Assembly: GCA_021464525.1 (NCBI GenBank) | Contig: JADRCO010001339.1 | Span: 1 to 20,147 of the forward strand | From: Rhizophagus sp. LPA8_4_AMF | Lineage: Eukaryota > Glomeromycota > Glomeromycetes > Glomerales > Glomeraceae | Direction: 5' to 3' | Length of the DNA: 20,147 bases | Part shown: piece by piece, positions 18,783 to 20,147 of the stretch | Layout: each line of letters begins with the position of its first letter | Numbering within the stretch: position 1 is the stretch's first letter | Position numbers and translations under genes: made by a program | The notes under the pieces: model-generated | Told to the model about the DNA's origin: nothing | Database searches by the model: none | The model's input: the letters and a program-made list of their open reading frames with translations, nothing else

Positions 18783-18867
18783 TCTAACCAATTAATCCAG
18801 TTAAGAGGTGTATCAATATATATTAAATTATTAAGTCTAACCAATTGTATCAGGTAGAGGGTGTGTC
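18783..18867 (+). repeat. Diverged 53-bp tandem duplication at a transposon end
   Basis: TCTAACCAATT occurs at 18783-18793 and 18836-18846. Each copy is followed by a related word, CAGTTAAGAGGTGTATC (18798-18814) and CAGGTAGAGGGTGTGTC (18851-18867). The second looks like the 5' terminus of the pogo/Tigger element that follows. Confidence 0.5.
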
Positions 18868-19895
18868 CTATTTCAAAAATCAGCCCATATGATTTCTACA
18901 TATAAAAATGCCAGAACTATCAGTTTTGGCATTTTTTTTCACATTTTTATATATAAAAATGCCAGAACTATCAGTTTTGATATTTTTTTTTTGCATTTTT
19001 ATATATAAAAATACTGAAATGTTAATAAAGTACAAACCTATCAATTTTTGCTTAGATTATCAAAAAAAGCCACAATTTACTTAAAAACAACTTGTTATTT
19101 AATATACCATTAAATAAAATTCTAATATTTTGAAGAATAAAAATAAGTGGTTATTTTTAGATTTAAATTCTGAGAAAAGTAAAAAATAAAGAGAAAAACC
19201 TATGCAATTTTCAGAAATAGAGAAGCGGATCTATTATTAATACTAATATTTTATGTAAAAAAGCAGAATTTTTTGCTAAGAATTTTGAAGTTAATAATTT
19301 TAAAGCTTCTAATGCTTGGATTTTAAATTTTAAAACTATTATAATATGAAAGAATATGTTAAATAAAATGAAGCAGCAAGTACTTCACTTGAAATTTTAG
19401 ATGAAGAAAGATAAAAGTTATGCGAAATAATTAAGGATTATGATTTAACTGAAATGATATTTTTAATTGTAATAAGACAAATGGATACTAAATTTTTCAG
19501 ATTTATATGTACTTATTTATGTTAATATATTTTTTGTTATTTTATATTTATATTGGAATCTTGAACTTTTAAAAATTCTAGTAAGAGATTTGCTCTTTAG
19601 AAAAAAAGAGATCAAAAAAAAGAGTTACAATTCTTCTTATATATAATGCAACTAAAATAGAAAAATTAATGATATTTTTTATTCATACTTCTAAAATTCA
19701 TGTACATTAAAAGGTAAAAAAAAAAAGATGATTTACCTATTAATTATTATTGAAATAAAATAGCGTGAATGCAGGTTAAAGTTGAATGTAAAAATACAAT
19801 TGCAAAATTACAAAATTTTATTGCTGGTTGATAATATTTCTGGACATATTACAAATGAAAATACTTAATTAACAAATGTAACTCTATATTTTTTA
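18851..19895 (+). mobile_element. Decayed pogo/Tigger-type DNA transposon, 5' end and transposase part
   Basis: From about 19145 the plus strand reads, across frames, as a Tigger/pogo (Tc1/mariner superfamily) transposase. KWLFLDLNSEKSKK and EKPMQFSEIEK come first, then AEFFAKNFEVNNFKASNAWI of the CENP-B-like DNA-binding part, CEIIKDYDL before the position of the first catalytic Asp, LLIYNATKIEKLMIFFIHTS, and LLVDNISGHITNENT where the second catalytic Asp of the DDE triad sits. The N-terminal helix-turn-helix is not readable, and the protein is cut off near 19895, so the third catalytic residue and the 3' end are lost. Stops and frame changes are numerous. The presumed 5' end is CAGGTAGAGGGTGTGTCC at 18851, next to a TA-containing TAT. 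Confidence 0.75.
18897..19015. repeat. Tandem array of strong palindromes, period 51-52 bp
   Basis: Two full units and part of a third. Each unit has a hairpin whose arms are AAAAATGCCAGAACT and AGTTTTGGCATTTTT around a 3-nt loop (first copy 18904-18936, second from 18955). Between units lies a second palindrome, perfect over 20 bp at 18942-18961 (CATTTTTATATATAAAAATG) and again over 18 bp at 18995-19012. It lies in the subterminal part of the pogo/Tigger relic. Confidence 0.85.
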
Positions 19896-20147
19896 TGAGT
19901 ATTGCTAATCTTAACCGGGGGGAAAATTCCCTCCTCCCCTGTAAAAAAAATTTTTTAAAAAAATTTATTTGATTGGCTAATTAATAAAGATTTTACTGGG
20001 GTTTCTGCCGATCACATGATTTATACGCCACAGTTAAAATTATGATTAAAACACCCATTTTTTTATAGGTTTTATAATATAAAATAAGACTTTTATATGG
20101 AAAACAGTGTAAAAAGTGACCAAAGTAATGAAATTATACTATGAAGT
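19896..20147. mobile_element. Possible end of another repeat at the window edge
   Basis: The Tigger reading stops just before a GC-rich block, CCGGGGGGAAAATTCCC (19915-19931), followed by CTCCTCCCC and an A/T homopolymer run. A GC-richer stretch around 19997-20035 follows. This looks like the terminus of an element inserted in or next to the Tigger relic. The other end is outside the window, so no family can be given. Confidence 0.3.

Noticed and set aside
1-20147. CRISPR arrays, bacterial operons or LTR retroelements
   Set aside because: The many short spliceosomal introns show a eukaryotic nuclear sequence. No regularly spaced identical repeats, long terminal repeats or reverse-transcriptase motifs were seen.

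Overview
The window is AT-rich (roughly 70-75 % by eye), with split genes carrying many short introns (mostly 57-91 nt), long intergenic deserts, decayed gene pieces and decayed DNA transposons. A BTB-BACK-TLDc protein with an Asn/Thr-rich insert, a KCTD-type BTB gene and Helitron and pogo/Tigger relics all recall the genomes of arbuscular mycorrhizal fungi (Glomeromycotina, Rhizophagus-like). The organism call is inference from gene families remembered by eye, not from a search.

Layout. 1-4611: no intact gene. It holds a decayed protein relic (about 350-1515, +) with a PD-(D/E)XK-like strand, a doubtful small split gene (1732-2445, +), a decayed coiled-coil-like relic (2470-2960, -) and AT-rich spacer. 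4612-6301 (+): intact two-exon BTB-TLDc gene. 6302-7794: spacer with a candidate tRNA-derived SINE and a decayed exon. 7795-9286 (-): intact six-exon SAM-dependent methyltransferase of the cyclopropane-fatty-acid-synthase/coclaurine N-methyltransferase-like family, convergent with the BTB-TLDc gene. 9287-10493: spacer with another decayed exon. 10494-11278 (-): two-exon BTB/T1 (KCTD-like) gene. 11571-14428 (+): thirteen-exon gene, divergent from the BTB/T1 gene across 292 bp, whose spliced product reads as chromodomain, then SPOC-like, then PIN-like, the architecture of Chp1 in the RITS silencing complex.

14429-20147: transposon territory. A 418-bp long-inverted-repeat MITE (15754-16171) with a 6-bp target duplication sits inside an older inverted-repeat MITE (about 15720-16354). 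A truncated Helitron protein relic lies at 16672-18124 (-), bracketed by a 12-bp inverted repeat. A decayed pogo/Tigger transposase lies at about 19145-19895 (+), and its 5' side carries a tandem array of strong palindromes. A GC-rich segment at the right edge looks like the end of one more element.

The four intact genes do not form a pathway. The most interesting one is the chromodomain/PIN-like gene: if it is a Chp1-type heterochromatin factor, it lies beside the kind of repeat graveyard such a factor would silence. That link is inference only.
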